NCBI GenBank assembly: GCA_022393335.1
Contig: JAJEKB010020480.1
Location: 352,681 to 416,680, forward strand
DNA length: 64,000 nucleotides
Direction: 5' to 3'
Source of the DNA: Macrotrachela quadricornifera
Lineage: Eukaryota > Rotifera > Eurotatoria > Philodinida > Philodinidae
Positions 24,807-37,544 of the stretch are shown piece by piece; position 1 is the first letter of the stretch, and each line of letters begins with the position of its first letter. Below the pieces are notes generated by a model. It was not told where the DNA came from. It did not search any database and was given only the letters and a program-made list of their open reading frames with translations. The position numbers and the translations under genes were made by a program.

Positions 24807-27800
24807 ATGAGCGGTGAGAAGAAACGACAACGATGGCGTCGTCGTCCAATATTAATTGAAGAAAATTTAATTATTAAATCAACATCAACAACAACATCAA
24901 GACGAACTGAAGAAGAAAAACATATTGAAAATACTCAATATAAATGGTATAATAATCATAATAATAATAATAATAAACCTAATAATGAAGATGATGATGA
25001 TGAAGATATTCCACTAACAACATTATTATCAAATGAAACAATTTCAGAAAAAATTGATCGTGTTTTAAAAAAAATTAATGCATGGACAAATGAAATATCA
25101 TCAACAAATAATTCCAATAATAATCTTATTCAACAACAAACATCTTTTAATAAACAAATTCAACCATTATCTAATTATGATAATATTTATTCAAGACAAT
25201 ATGATAAAAATTTTATGAAATTATCTCATACACCTTTATTTAATACATTACGTCGACGTCGTTCATCATCAACAGCATATAATGAACCATTAAAAATTAA
25301 AACACAACAAATAATAACTCATCGACCAGTTTCAATGACATTTAATGATGTACCATTATCAACAATTACATCGTATAATAATAATAGATCATTTAATGAT
25401 AAATCAAATGAAAAATTCAAAATATTTCATCGACAAAGTTCACTTGGTCCTAATCGATATCAATATCAAACAAAAAATTTTTCAAATACAAATCTTAAAT
25501 TATCATCATCATCAATGTATGGTTCAGATTTTTTTTATCCATCAAAATTTGAACAAGATCAACATGAATATGATAATTTAAATTTTATTAAAAATTCTTC
25601 ACAATATAATTCAAATCCATTTCCAACAGTTATTATTGATTGTCAACGTTGTACTAAAAGTGTTGATCGATCATCTTTACGTGATATATCATGTCAAGTA
25701 CCATCAGATGAAGAACTTTATCAAGATATTCAATTACAACATCATAAAACTTCAAGATCATCTCCATTATATCTATCACCACGATCATCACCAATACTTT
25801 GTCATCCACCTATGGCTAATACTTTATTAGCACCATATCATTCTCGACGAAAACATTCTCTATCATCTTATATTGGTATACATAATCGATCGAAATCAGT
25901 TCCATCTTCATCATCAACAACATCATCAATATCAAGTCGAAAAACAAATTTACCATTATCAACAACATATACTCCTCCTTTACCAGTACCATCACAAACA
26001 AATCCTATTCCATCAACAACAACACTTCTTCGTTCGATTAAAACATCAATACATGCAATGAAAAAACGTCTGAAAGATATTCGACGTTTGTCTGAGGTGA
26101 GAATATCTGTTTGATGATGGCAATAACTATATACATGATTAAGAGAGCGAAAGACATAAAAATAAAAGAATACGAGGCCAAAAAAAAAAAAACAACATCT
26201 GTTGCCCGGCTTCTACACACTCATATCATCATTATTATTACCAAGCTACTCGACATTGTAAAGAAAGAAAGATCTTTGTCTTTAGACAATGTTTCACTAC
26301 CTATGTGCACATCATCATAATCATAGCAAGGTAGAGAATAATATATAAATACGTGTGTGTGTGTGTGTGTAGGAAAGGATGAAAGAATTTTTTTTCTTCT
26401 CTTTTATATCTAGTTTTTCCTTTGTGTTCAGCATAGCATATCAGAGTAGTTACAGTAAATGAAGAGATTAAATAGACAGGCCGTCAGTCGTTATTATCTC
26501 ATTTGTATGTGAACACATCACATAGTCAGTCATTATTTCTCGACAAGAAGAAAAACATAAGCAAAAAAAAAACGAAGAAACAGGAAAACATAGAATTACT
26601 ATTACTCGGTAAGTATTCTATTAGGTTCAAAAATTATTTTTTTTATCTACTTACTTTCCGAATGTATATCAAAATAAATGATGTATATATAATTCCAATT
26701 AATTTTTGTCCGACAAAAAAAAAATATTCTTGATTTATCACTTGAAAGGAAATTTTGAATTTTTCGTTTTTATTTATCAATAATAAAGATTTATCTTGTC
26801 GGTATGCCTTATTATTTATTGCCGGAAGGTAATATGAAATTTTTCAAATGTTTACCTATGTGAGTTTATATTTCGGAAATAATCAACTTGAAATAAACAA
26901 TAAAACAATTTTTATTTGACAAATTACAAAATTTAAAAAAGTATAATTCATCTATATATATATATATAAACTCTAGGCAATCAAGATCCCCTATGGAGAA
27001 AAAAAAAGAATAGGATAAAAAGAGCTAACTATTGTTGTTTATTTAAGTAAACGATCTTTGACATAATCATCATTGCTATTACCAAAACAATTTTGTTTTT
27101 CTATTATTTCTAATGTAACGATCGAGAGAAAAAAAAATTGAGCAAATCAATGAATATATTCGCTAATATATTTTTTTCGACAAGAACTATTTTCATCAGA
27201 TGAATTTATTCTTTAATTCAGTTTATCGAACAGATCGATTAGCACTCTTTGCGTGCACATTTTTCGATTGAATTAGCAATGCGTGCGTGTTTGCATGTAT
27301 GTCTTGTTCAAAATTCTTCGACGTCTTCGCCATTTCTTGTCAAAAAAAAAGAAAACGAGAAAAAAAAACTGCTTCAACTCGTGATTTTCTTATCTTGAAC
27401 AGCGGCAAAAATAAGATTTCTGCTTTTATATAAGAATGTTTTCTTCTTTAGTTTATGTGTGTGTGTGTGTGTCTCCACCAGGTTTTCCCTTTCCTTTCAT
27501 CATTCATGAGAACGTAATGAATGTAACCCTGTCTATGTGTAACACAGAACAAGCAAGCGACGAAGAGAAAAAAAAACTGATGACAATAGAGAACGAAAGC
27601 GATGATAAAATAGAAAGCAAAATGAATGAAGACCTGACAAATACACATATATATATATATATATATATATAAGCAAAATAACTGAACCATATCTGATTAA
27701 AATAACATAAATAATGGCATAAAAAACGACTTAAAAACAACGATATATTTATGATAATGTCAACTATATAATAGTTCTATTAACTTATATTATATTTCTA

Positions 27801-30800
27801 TAGATATATTTCTTTTATGAAAATTAAAAAAGAACAAACTAAGAATAATCTTTGTGATTAATATAATGATGTCATTGTTTTTGATGATAGGAGTAGGAGT
27901 AATCGTCGTAGAATATATGAGAAGAAAAAAAAAAAAAAAAAAGAAGGCCTTCGACTATCATACCACTACTAACACCAACATCACTGAGTCTCGTGCATCA
28001 TCGACGACGACAACGCGCACACTCGCACAAGAGAGAGAGACATAGAGAGAGACAGAGAGAAGAGTATTATTTAATAAATAATCGTCGATGCTGATTTCAT
28101 TTTTTCTTCTTCACTACACAAGCCTCTTGCACCATACGTGACTATCGAGATGGCGTACACTTGACTGGACGGAAAAACAGATAGCAATTTAGTTTTCGTC
28201 GTCATCAATTTATCCATCCAGATAGATCTTCCATCTGAACACTATTCATTTTATTTATCAACAAATATAAAGAATTTTTTATTTTTTTTCTTTAAATTTT
28301 ATTTCGTTCAATATTTAATGGAATTCTGGCGTAAATTGAAATTACGATGGGTAATTACCTAAGACTAATAAATAATAGTTATAGATTATCATTATCTATT
28401 TGATTAATCAAAAAAAAAAAAAATAATAAATTATTTTATATATACATATTATTTTTATCATAGGATTCAAACGTAACAACTGTCTTAGATGATTACACAG
28501 CACGGAGTTCACAAGAATTAACTGTAAGTAAAGGTCAACATGTTCGAATTATTCAAAAACAACCTCCATATGCACCTGATTGGTGTATTATTCGTCTATT
28601 AAACGATCATCATCATAATCATCATCATCATCATCAACAACAAAATCAATCAAGTCCATCATCACTTGCGGCATCATCAACAAATATTACAAGTGGATCA
28701 ATTGATTTATCATTAACATCACCTACAAAATATATTGAAGGATTTGTACCATCAGTTATACTTAAATCAACTAAATCATCATCATCAAATATTCAACTTC
28801 CACCACCATTATCATCTATATCAATAACTTCTAGTAAAAGTGAACAAAGTAAAAGAATAATATATACATATATCTTAGTTATTTTGACCTAAATTTAGAA
28901 AAATAGTTCTATTTAGTAATTTCTTTTTTTTTTTCTTTCTCCTATATAAATATTCAAGAAACATCCTTATTTATTGTAATCAAATATAGAATAGAAAATG
29001 TTCGAGAATCGAACTCATATTCCCATTTGGGAAAATGAAGAACTGAAGATTTATCTTTCTCATAAAAAAAAAAAATTTTTTTATACTATATAATCTAAAT
29101 CAACAATATTCTATTTTTCATAAAAAAATTTTCTTCAACAAATTTGACATATGTATATAATATATGTCATGATAAAATTATCTGAAATGATCATAATTGA
29201 TTAGTACAGTCATATCAACAAGATGTGACAGAAATATTTATTATGAAAATTTAGTTTAAATAAATAATTTATTATTTATTAATATCGTATTGATTAAGAA
29301 GAATTATAAATTAAATACGAAAAAAAAAAAATTTTTTTTTTTTTAAATAGAGAATTAAATGTACATTTTATTTTATTGAAAATTTTCTAAGAGTAGTTTA
29401 TAATATAATTGTATCATTTAAATTATTCTCATTAGAATACAAAATTAGTTTCTTATTTCCTGTTATTTTCAAAGATTAGACATTTACATGGTTATTTTGT
29501 TTTTTAGTCTTAGGCCTGCTTTCAAATCTCTAGAGTTTTTTTTCTAACAAGCTTTAATAAGTCTTTGCTTACTTATAAGTTCTATATACATTTGATATTC
29601 TAGGATAGTTATCATTTAAAATATGAATATTTTTTTGAAATAATAAATTATTATCTATATTTATCGTATGTTTAGAAAATATGATCAATGTACTATTGTA
29701 TTTTATATATTGATAATTTTTCTCAAGAGAAATTTCAGGATTAATATTTTTTTTTGTTTTTATATAATTATATTGAAAGATTAGTAAGAAATCTATACGA
29801 ATTTATTCTATATATTCAGAAGATCTTTTTTTTTGTTTTTCTATAAATTCTTTGTTTGAATTTAGATGGTATTTCCAATTATATAGACGAATCATCACAA
29901 CGACAAAGTTCATCTGCTTTTCAATCTAGTAAACGAAAATCTAGTTTTAGGTAAATTTTTTATTTATTTTTAATAGATTTATATTTGATTATTTTAGACG
30001 AATTCTCAAACCTCCTGCTCGACGTCTTAGTTTAAAAGATAATAGCACTAGTAAAGATACGAATATATCAAATCCAGGTCATTTCTTTACAACTTCTACA
30101 TCTGTTATATCAACGGATAGTGGTGATGATACACCTGTTTGTAAACGACCACCATCATCTCCCAAAACTGCATTATCAAGAAAACTCAAGGTATATAAAT
30201 AATAGTTAATTTATTATTATTTTATTTCTTTTAAGGCATTCACAATTACAAATACTGACGATTTGACGTCATTTCCTGATGATACGGTATGTTATATTTT
30301 GTTTCAATGAGGCAATTTCCGTGTCTCGACAAGCTTGAAATTATATTTCATCATACTAGGAAGAAAAAAAAGAGAAAGAATTACAATACAACTATATATT
30401 TAACTATCATTAGATGACACTGTTCACAAGAAAAAGAAAAAATCTTTTTATCAATTAGTACTTTAAGTAAAACAAAAAAGTAAATTGTTATACTGACTTT
30501 TTCTTGTGTCAAAATAACACTCCCCTAGGTTTTTTTTTCTTCTTCTTCTTCTTCTTCTTCTATGTATTATGTAATTCTTTGTTACTCATAAACATCTCTA
30601 TATAAACGTAGTACGAGAGCAAAAATAGAATAACATAAGCATATAGTAATGTGATGTGCACATCTGTTACGTCGTCATCTTCTTTAGTATGGCTACTAGC
30701 CACTGTCCTCATCATATCGATAAGAATATATATACATATATATATATAGATTTCGTCATCACTTTCATATGAATGATCATTTATATATATACATATATCT

Positions 30801-33800
30801 TGAGTATACATTAAAAACTAAACAAATATGCCTGGTCTTCCATGGGCAAAAAAATATAAATTCTTATCATCTTCATTAAAGAAACGAAATATTCAAGAGA
30901 ATGTAAGTTTTCTTTTTTTTTGATAGAATACATATATATTTATGTAATAGTAGATTTCTTTTTATGTATATATATATATATATATGAAACTGAAAATTTA
31001 TTTTAGAGGTCTACTAGTAAATCATTTGATCATGATGGTATGAGTAGTATTTATAAAATGACGGAATCAACTTCATCACCATCGAGTGTTTCAACAATTA
31101 TATCTCCAAAGAATGATTTAGAGAACGATGTACTTCATATAACACCATCTATTGATTCCCAATTCCAACTGAAATTATCAACTGATACAAATATTGATTC
31201 TTCATCAGCTGTAAGTAATCTTTCTTCTTTTTTCTTCTTCTTTGCTATCATATCATCTCCATGTATACAGATCAGGTGACGTCAAAAAAAAAAAGATAGT
31301 AACATGCAAAATTGAAGCTATATTAGTAACAACAAGAGCAGTTGGCCTTTTCGGTTTCTCTTTTTTCTTCTTTTCTACTTATACATACATGTATAATGTA
31401 GTGCTAAGCAATGTAAGCGTTATCTCAACACATCCATTACACACTTATGTAAAGAAGGCAATAGCAGAATAGTGTTGTTAATAAGAAGCAAAAAAAAAAC
31501 AGAAGAAAGAAAAAGGAACTCTTCCGATGTATATATATATATATATGTTTGTATGTCATCAATGTTCAAACATAAACACACACATTTTTTTCTGGGTTCA
31601 TTAATCATGGTCTTCGTAAAGAGTATAGATAATGACACAATTGCTTATATCAAGCTGAGTTATAACAACACATTGTCGTTCAGTGTGCGAACGAGGAATT
31701 TCTCTCGTCGTCTAATTACATTGCTTGTTGCTGATACTTCGTCAGTCGGAACGAGCGAGCAAACTCTCTCGCGCGCACACAACCAAGCATCAATGTGTAT
31801 ACACTAGCACACATAGAAGAAATGTGTGGGCAAAAAACAGTAGAAACGACAACGAGCGTTCGTTTCTGAATAATCGCAGTAATAATATTAGACGAGCGAG
31901 CGAAGCCAAACAACAACGGAACTAGTCGATAGTGCCTGTTTTTTCTTCCTTCTTTTCTTTTTGCTTTTCTTGTTTCCTTACTGCCTTATGTCTACTGTCG
32001 ATGTCTTTTGTGACATTTTCGTTTAATGGAAAGACAACGACGATAGTTGTCCTAACGCCAACAGCATTTTTTAGTATAATACGACGTGCACTTTATTTTT
32101 TGATCATCGTCATTTAAATAGGCACGAAAGCCATTAAATAGAAATAAATATTTAAAACGGAGATCAATACAGTTGTTAGAAAAATATTCAATTCAATTGC
32201 ACTGGAGTCATCCAGAAGCAATAATTGTGATCTTTCATCACGTTTACGTAGAGCACGTGTACCTCCATTAACAACAATTAGTCCGATTGAAGATGATTCA
32301 GTTATTGCTCGACTTGTTCAGCATGTTGTAAGCGTTATTATACAAAAAATAAAAAAATTCTAAAATTTTTTTTTTTCTATTGTTTATATTTTTTCTTCTA
32401 TATAGGCACCTATCAATATTGTTTCTGGATTTTCAGCAAGTGATTTTCATATTCCAACTGCATTATCAATAACAACACCAACTATTGATGATAGTTCATC
32501 AAAAAGTATGCCATCATCATCAACAATAAGAACTGTTATTGCAAATGATAATCAATATGAACAAACAGATGAAATATCTTTAAATGATACTGATCAAGCA
32601 ACAGTATCATCAATGACAACAATAACAACAACTGATGAACCTGTTGATGATCGAACTAAATATGAAGCAAAAAGAAGGTAGAATAAATTGATTTTTGTAT
32701 TATTTTATTATTATTATTATTATCTTAGGCATAATATTATTGAATTAATTGAAACTGAAAAAGAATATGTCAAAGATTTAGCATTAATTGTCGAAGTAAA
32801 AAAAACATAATTTTCTCAAAATTTTATAAATTTTTGTATATAATTTATTAGAGTTATATGAATATTATTGAAAATGATAAAGATTTAAAGAAGCCAACTG
32901 GTCTTATTGGACGTGAACGTGTTGTTTTTGGTAATGTACAAAGAATATATGAATTTCATCGAGAGTAAATTTAATAAATTTTTTTTATTATTTTTGTTTT
33001 TCTTATTCTTATTTTTTTTTCTTAGTACTTTTTTACCACAACTTGAACAATGTATTGAAAATCCTGATATACTTGGTCGATTATTTACTGTAGGAATAAA
33101 TAAAAACTAAATAAATATTTTATTTCTTTTTCTTAATAGACAAATCGATTTAATCCTTATGTAAAATATTGTGAAAATAAACCACGTTCAGAATATATTG
33201 TTTCCGAATATCATGATTATTTTGAAGTAAGCTTCTTCTAATATCTATACTTAGATAAAAACTATAACCAGAAACATTCCCTAGAGACAATTAAAGAGCA
33301 TCTGGTAAAAGAAAACAAAAAAGAAGAAAAAGATATATACAATTAGTAATTACAAATAGTTATTTGTATTAGAAATATAAAATAAAAAAAAAAAGAGAGA
33401 GAGAGAGAGCCGAATAACAATTATGATCTTTTCAACTATGAAAAAAATTTCCGCTCGAAACAAAATAACAATTCTTTCTTTCTTTATAAGAATAATTATT
33501 CACTTCAAAACTACGAGCTTTTTCCTTTTTCCGGAAAAAATTTATCTTAAATTGAATTCATATAATCAATAAAATATCATTTATTTAGGAAATTCGTAAA
33601 AAACTTGGTCAAAAATTACTTGTATCTGATTTATTAATTAAACCTGTACAACGTATAATGCGTTATCAATTATTATTAAAAGAAATTCTTAAATCAACGG
33701 AACGTATGGGTGATGAATCACGTGCTATACGTAGTGCTTTACAAGTTATGATTGAAGTACCACAACAAGCTAATGATATGATGAATGTAGGAAGAATAAA

Positions 33801-36539
33801 AGATTTACCAACAAATGTACATCAATTAGGTGAACTTAAATTACAAGATATGTTATCTGTTAGTGAACCATTAACAACAAAAGAAATAAAAGATGTTGAA
33901 AAAAAATTAAAAGAACGACGAGTATTTTTATTTCAACAATCAATGATTTTTTGTGATGAAATACCAGCTAAAGATAAATATTCAAGTCCAAATTATATTT
34001 ATAGATGTGAACTTAAAGTAAAAAAAAGAAAAAAAAGAAATATTTAATCTTAGATTTATTTAAAATATTTTATTTATATTTAGATTAATAAATTACAACA
34101 TAAAGAATTTAAACGTAATAAAGAATTATGTCAATTTACATTAGTTGAACTTGATGCTGGAAATACACGTCGAGTTATATGTCAATGTAAAGATGATGAA
34201 CAATATGAATTATGGGTTACTAATGTAAACAAGGTGCTTCAACGTCAGATGGATCTTATCATAGGTATATACATATATCATTAAAAAAGAAATGAATGAT
34301 TAATAGATATTCTAACAATCTAATTGAAAAAATTTAGATTTTTAAAAATATACTTTTCTATTTAAGTGTTCTGACGTCTATTCGAAAGACATCAAAACTA
34401 ATTATTTCTCTATAAAAATTACATAAAGATGGTTAAAAACGGCAATTTTTCTTCTATCTGGAATATGTCCGAAAAGTTTTTTCTACAATGTTTTGACGTA
34501 TTCTATAGATAAAAATAACTTGTTTTTTTTATATGTGGTATATGTCAAAAATATTGCAAAAAAAATCTTTGTATGTTATTTTGAGGCAACATTTGTTTTT
34601 TTAAGTGTCTCTCAGTAATTCTTATGACGAAAGTGATTAATTTTAGTGTCTTTTCAATGGACATAAAAATGCAAAGAGAAAAATCGAGTTTTAGACATTC
34701 TTATCCGTGTTTTTCAAAATATTTGACTGTGATGCTGATTTGAACATACTCACAAATATAAGATGAGAAAAAAAATATCATGATTAACTGACGATTTTTG
34801 TATCGATCATAAGAACATAGATATTTATTTTGCTCTAAGACTCAGTTGTGAAAGTGTTTTGTATGGTTTTATTGATGATATTGAAAAAAATTCCATTTTC
34901 TCAACGAAGAATGAAGCTCATCCAAAACCTCTTTATATAAATAGTTATAACTATGGAAAAAGTATCAGTATAGCATATGTCTATGGTGAATTGATGTTTT
35001 TGAAAGATACTCCTTTAAAATCCGTTGAAAGGTTGTTTTTTTTTATATCGAGTCTTATCGGAAATATCGATTAAAATAATAAATGGCAATATATTCGTCA
35101 CAGCTGAAATAATGATATATTACTCTAAGGCTGTTATCAGAATTCTTTGTAGAGAAATCGATCTGAAAAATAACATTTTTATGGGTAACTTGATGAGTTA
35201 ATAATGACTTGTGTAATGTTCTCGAATATTTTTTTTTACTTTTCGATTATTATTTATCTATCTAATCACTGATTGAATAAGAAAATTTATAGTCTTTTTT
35301 TATTTATTTTTAGCTTTAACTAATCCAACAGCTGCTCTACAAAAAGAGTAAGTATATTTCTAATTTATATAATAAATATTTTTTTTTATTCTAATTTTTT
35401 TTCGAATAGTCCTCGTTCTAAGTAAAATAAAAGATATTTATATATATGTAAACAGACAAAAGAGAGACAAAAAAGAATTATTTATGTATACATACTGAGT
35501 AAGATAAATAAATAAAACCTACCTTTGTCTATGTGTGTATTATTATATGAATTGATTTATTATTATGTTTCTCTCGTTTTTTTTCTTCCGGGCTTTTAAA
35601 TTTGTTTCGCGCATGCATTCAGTTTCAATCAACCTGCCTGTTTTGATATTTTAACCTATTTGTGTGTATGTTATATATATATATATATAAATAAATCTTA
35701 GGTTATTGACATGGGAAATACCTGAATGGAGGCAAGCAGGTCGTCGACGTTTTACCACTGGTGATACTCCTGTTATTGTTTCATCACAGTCAAATATTTG
35801 AAAGATAAAAAAAAAAGCAAGAAATATATATATGAGCTTTTGGTTATTTTTTTTTTTGAAATAAGCTTTGTTATGCGCTGCTCTATTCTAATATTTATTC
35901 AAAAAACAAAATTTTTTTTATTATATATAATTTAAAAAGCAAATATTATTTTTATTTTTATATTCTAGGCAAGATTCGTCCATGTTATTGTTTACACCAT
36001 CATCTCGAAATCAAATTAAAAAATCTATGTCTGATCGTACAAGTAAATCATCTGAATTATCAACATTATCAAATTCTGATATAAGAACAGAAAATACAAA
36101 TAAAAAATCTTCAGTATCATTTCATTTATTTGATTCAATTTTATCACGTTCAATAACAAAACCATTAACAATAAATGCAATATATAAAAAATCACCCATA
36201 CGATCATCTTCATCATCATGTCCACAATCATCTTCAATACCAAATATACAATTACCTGATCAAGCGCGTTGTCTATATAATTATAATGCAATAAAAGAAG
36301 ATGAAATATGTGTACATAGAGGTGAATATGTACATATAATAAGTTATGATCAAGATAATCGATGGTTTGTACGTCGTAATGCTACACGAACATCTCCAAC
36401 TGTTAAAGGTTGGTTACCTGGTTTTGTTCTTGGACTTAAATATCCTAATTCAACAAGTAACAATAATCTATCTCCATCTCCATCTCCATCTCCATTACCA
36501 ACATCATCTTTATCATCAAATAATCTCGATAATTTATAA
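24807..36539 (+). CDS. Trio/Kalirin-like RhoGEF (SH3-DH-PH-SH3)
   Basis: Proposed long form, 16 exons: 24807-26096, 28464-28848, 29866-29950, 29998-30190, 30236-30286, 31007-31210, 32208-32327, 32406-32677, 32729-32795, 32852-32964, 33026-33089, 33140-33226, 33589-34017, 34084-34264, 35314-35347 and 35969-36539. Total 4146 nt, 1381 aa, all junctions in phase. The first exon is disordered and Ser/Asn-rich. SH3-1 (about 435-525) reads VLDDYTARSSQELTVSKGQ, with a His-rich loop. The DH domain (about 867-1050) has IELIETEKEYVKDLALIVE, VVFGNVQRIYEFHRD and LLIKPVQRIMRYQLLLKE. PH is about 1060-1175. SH3-2 (about 1290-1350) has YNYNAIKEDEICVHRGEY and GWLPGFVLG. The order equals the C-terminal GEF2 half of Trio/Kalirin, which activates RhoA. 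Sec14, spectrin and GEF1 parts are absent here. The acceptor at 32207 (CACTGGAG) is weak and chosen by phase only. Confidence 0.85.
26097..28317 (+). other. RhoGEF intron 1, low-complexity rich
   Basis: The donor GTGAGA at 26097 opens a 2.4-kb intron running to 28463. It contains GT microsatellites (26352-26371 and 27458-27472), TA runs (26953-26969 and 27645-27671), an A17-type tract near 27925, and GAGA repeats at 28030-28060. Frames seen here are repeat-driven and are not called as genes. Confidence 0.5.
28318..28350 (+). CDS. Alternative first exon of the RhoGEF (MEFWRKLKLRW)
   Basis: ATG at 28318, eleven codons, then a GT donor at 28351, phase 0. This is the same phase as the exon ending at 26096, so either can join the SH3-1 exon at 28464. 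It lies just after a GC-richer, low-A stretch (28080-28260) that could be a second promoter. Transcript data are needed to confirm use. Confidence 0.5.
30828..30902 (+). CDS. Second alternative first exon of the RhoGEF
   Basis: ATG at 30828 opens 25 codons (MPGLPWAKKYKFL...) and ends with a consensus GTAAGT donor in phase 0, joining the exon at 31007. Such a product would lack SH3-1 but keep DH, PH and SH3-2. The sequence could alternatively be an internal exon, because 30286 also ends in phase 0. The preceding 540 bases hold (TTC)n and TA repeats but no coding. Confidence 0.45.
31211..32207 (+). other. RhoGEF intron with a less AT-rich island
   Basis: Begins with a GTAAGT donor. Between about 31680 and 32060 the sequence is noticeably richer in CG dinucleotides (GTGCGAACGAGG, GAACGAGCGAGC, CTCGCGCGCACAC, GACGAGCGAGCG) than the surrounding DNA. 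This could be an internal promoter. No conserved protein frame was found. Confidence 0.35.
34265..35313 (+). other. RhoGEF intron between PH exon and C-terminal exons
   Basis: About 1.05 kb, GT at 34265 and TTTTTAG at 35313. The frame 34859-35074 starts with a non-ATG codon and shows no homology. Nothing else is recognised. Confidence 0.5.
35702..35801 (+). CDS. Alternative last exon of the RhoGEF, replaces SH3-2
   Basis: A TAAATCTTAG acceptor precedes 100 nt that, joined in phase 2 to the exon ending at 35347, encode ELLTWEIPEWRQAGRRRF followed by 15 residues and a TGA at 35799-35801. The exon at 35969 has the same acceptor phase. The two look mutually exclusive: one ends the protein just after PH, the other adds the C-terminal SH3. 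Good splice signals and clean phase support it. Expression is not shown. Confidence 0.6.
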
Positions 36540-37544
36540 ATAAAAAGAAAAAAAAATAATGCTTTCTATTTGTGTATACATAACGAGGATACGAATCTCT
36601 GTTTGAGCAGCAATCAAATATATTCTCTATATTTTGTGTCTTTTACTTCATTTTCTTTTTTTTTTCTGTGTATTTTTTTTCTTAATTTGCAAAAAAAAAC
36701 TAAGATGTATGTGTATGTCATTGTGTGGTTTTTGTTTTTTGTTTTCTTTTTCTTTTTTCATCATGCTCCATGTTCTATATAGCAGCTCATACAAATATGT
36801 TGTTTTATTTCTCTGTTATTTTTATTCCGACTAAATTTTAATGACGATGATGATGATGAGGAATTCAAATATATGATTGAATGAAAACAAAAAACACAAA
36901 AATCTTTAATATGAACTAATATGAATAAGATGTTTTTCTATATATCTTCTTACAGAATTTATTCAGTGATTTTAAAAGGATTTAATTCTATATATTATCA
37001 AAGAAAAACATATACTTATGTCTTATCTTTCAATTAATAAAAATTACAGATTATTGCTTGCTACCGCTCTCGATTTATTCAATTATTAATCGAGTTTATT
37101 TAATTCCTGCAATGTTAATCTAGGAGAAAAAAAAAAGAATGACCTTGATTTTAAATGTATATATCCAGGGAAAATGAATATATGTGATTATATCTTATTC
37201 TATGATATATTCATTCTTTATTTAGATGTTTATATATGTATACATATATAAAATCTGTTAATAGTCGAAATGTACGTTTTGATTATAGTATTACGACACA
37301 ATTGACCTCGATGGAATATTTCATTGGATGATTAAATCATTCTTTTCGATTATTTATTCTTCAAAGAAGATTATGTTATCGATAATTCATATAATCCAGG
37401 GTATGAATATTTATATAAATCATCGATATCAAATGTGTTATATCTTTAAATCTAAATGAACATAAATTAGAAGATATCTATTCATTTGTCTTTTTTCTTT
37501 TTTTTTATAAACATATTTAGTTTCATTAATATTTTAGATAAACT
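36540..37544. other. Intergenic between RhoGEF and superoxide dismutase
   Basis: T-rich 3' flank of the RhoGEF gene, then AT-rich DNA. A GATGATGATGATGA run lies near 36845. No gene seen. Confidence 0.5.

Noticed and set aside
24807..26114. Reading the Ser/Asn-rich frame as a complete 435-aa single-exon gene
   Set aside because: It ends right after a GTGAGA donor in phase 0 that fits the SH3 exon, so it is better explained as a first exon. The stop is intronic.
27436..27690. Overlapping 78-80 codon frames on both strands
   Set aside because: They derive from GT and TA microsatellites (THIYIYIYI and similar) and have no independent support.
31472..31807. 111-codon frame with basic and Ser-rich residues inside a RhoGEF intron
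   Set aside because: Translation is dominated by a TA microsatellite and T-runs, overlaps frames on both strands, and shows no family motif. It lies inside an intron with good splice sites.
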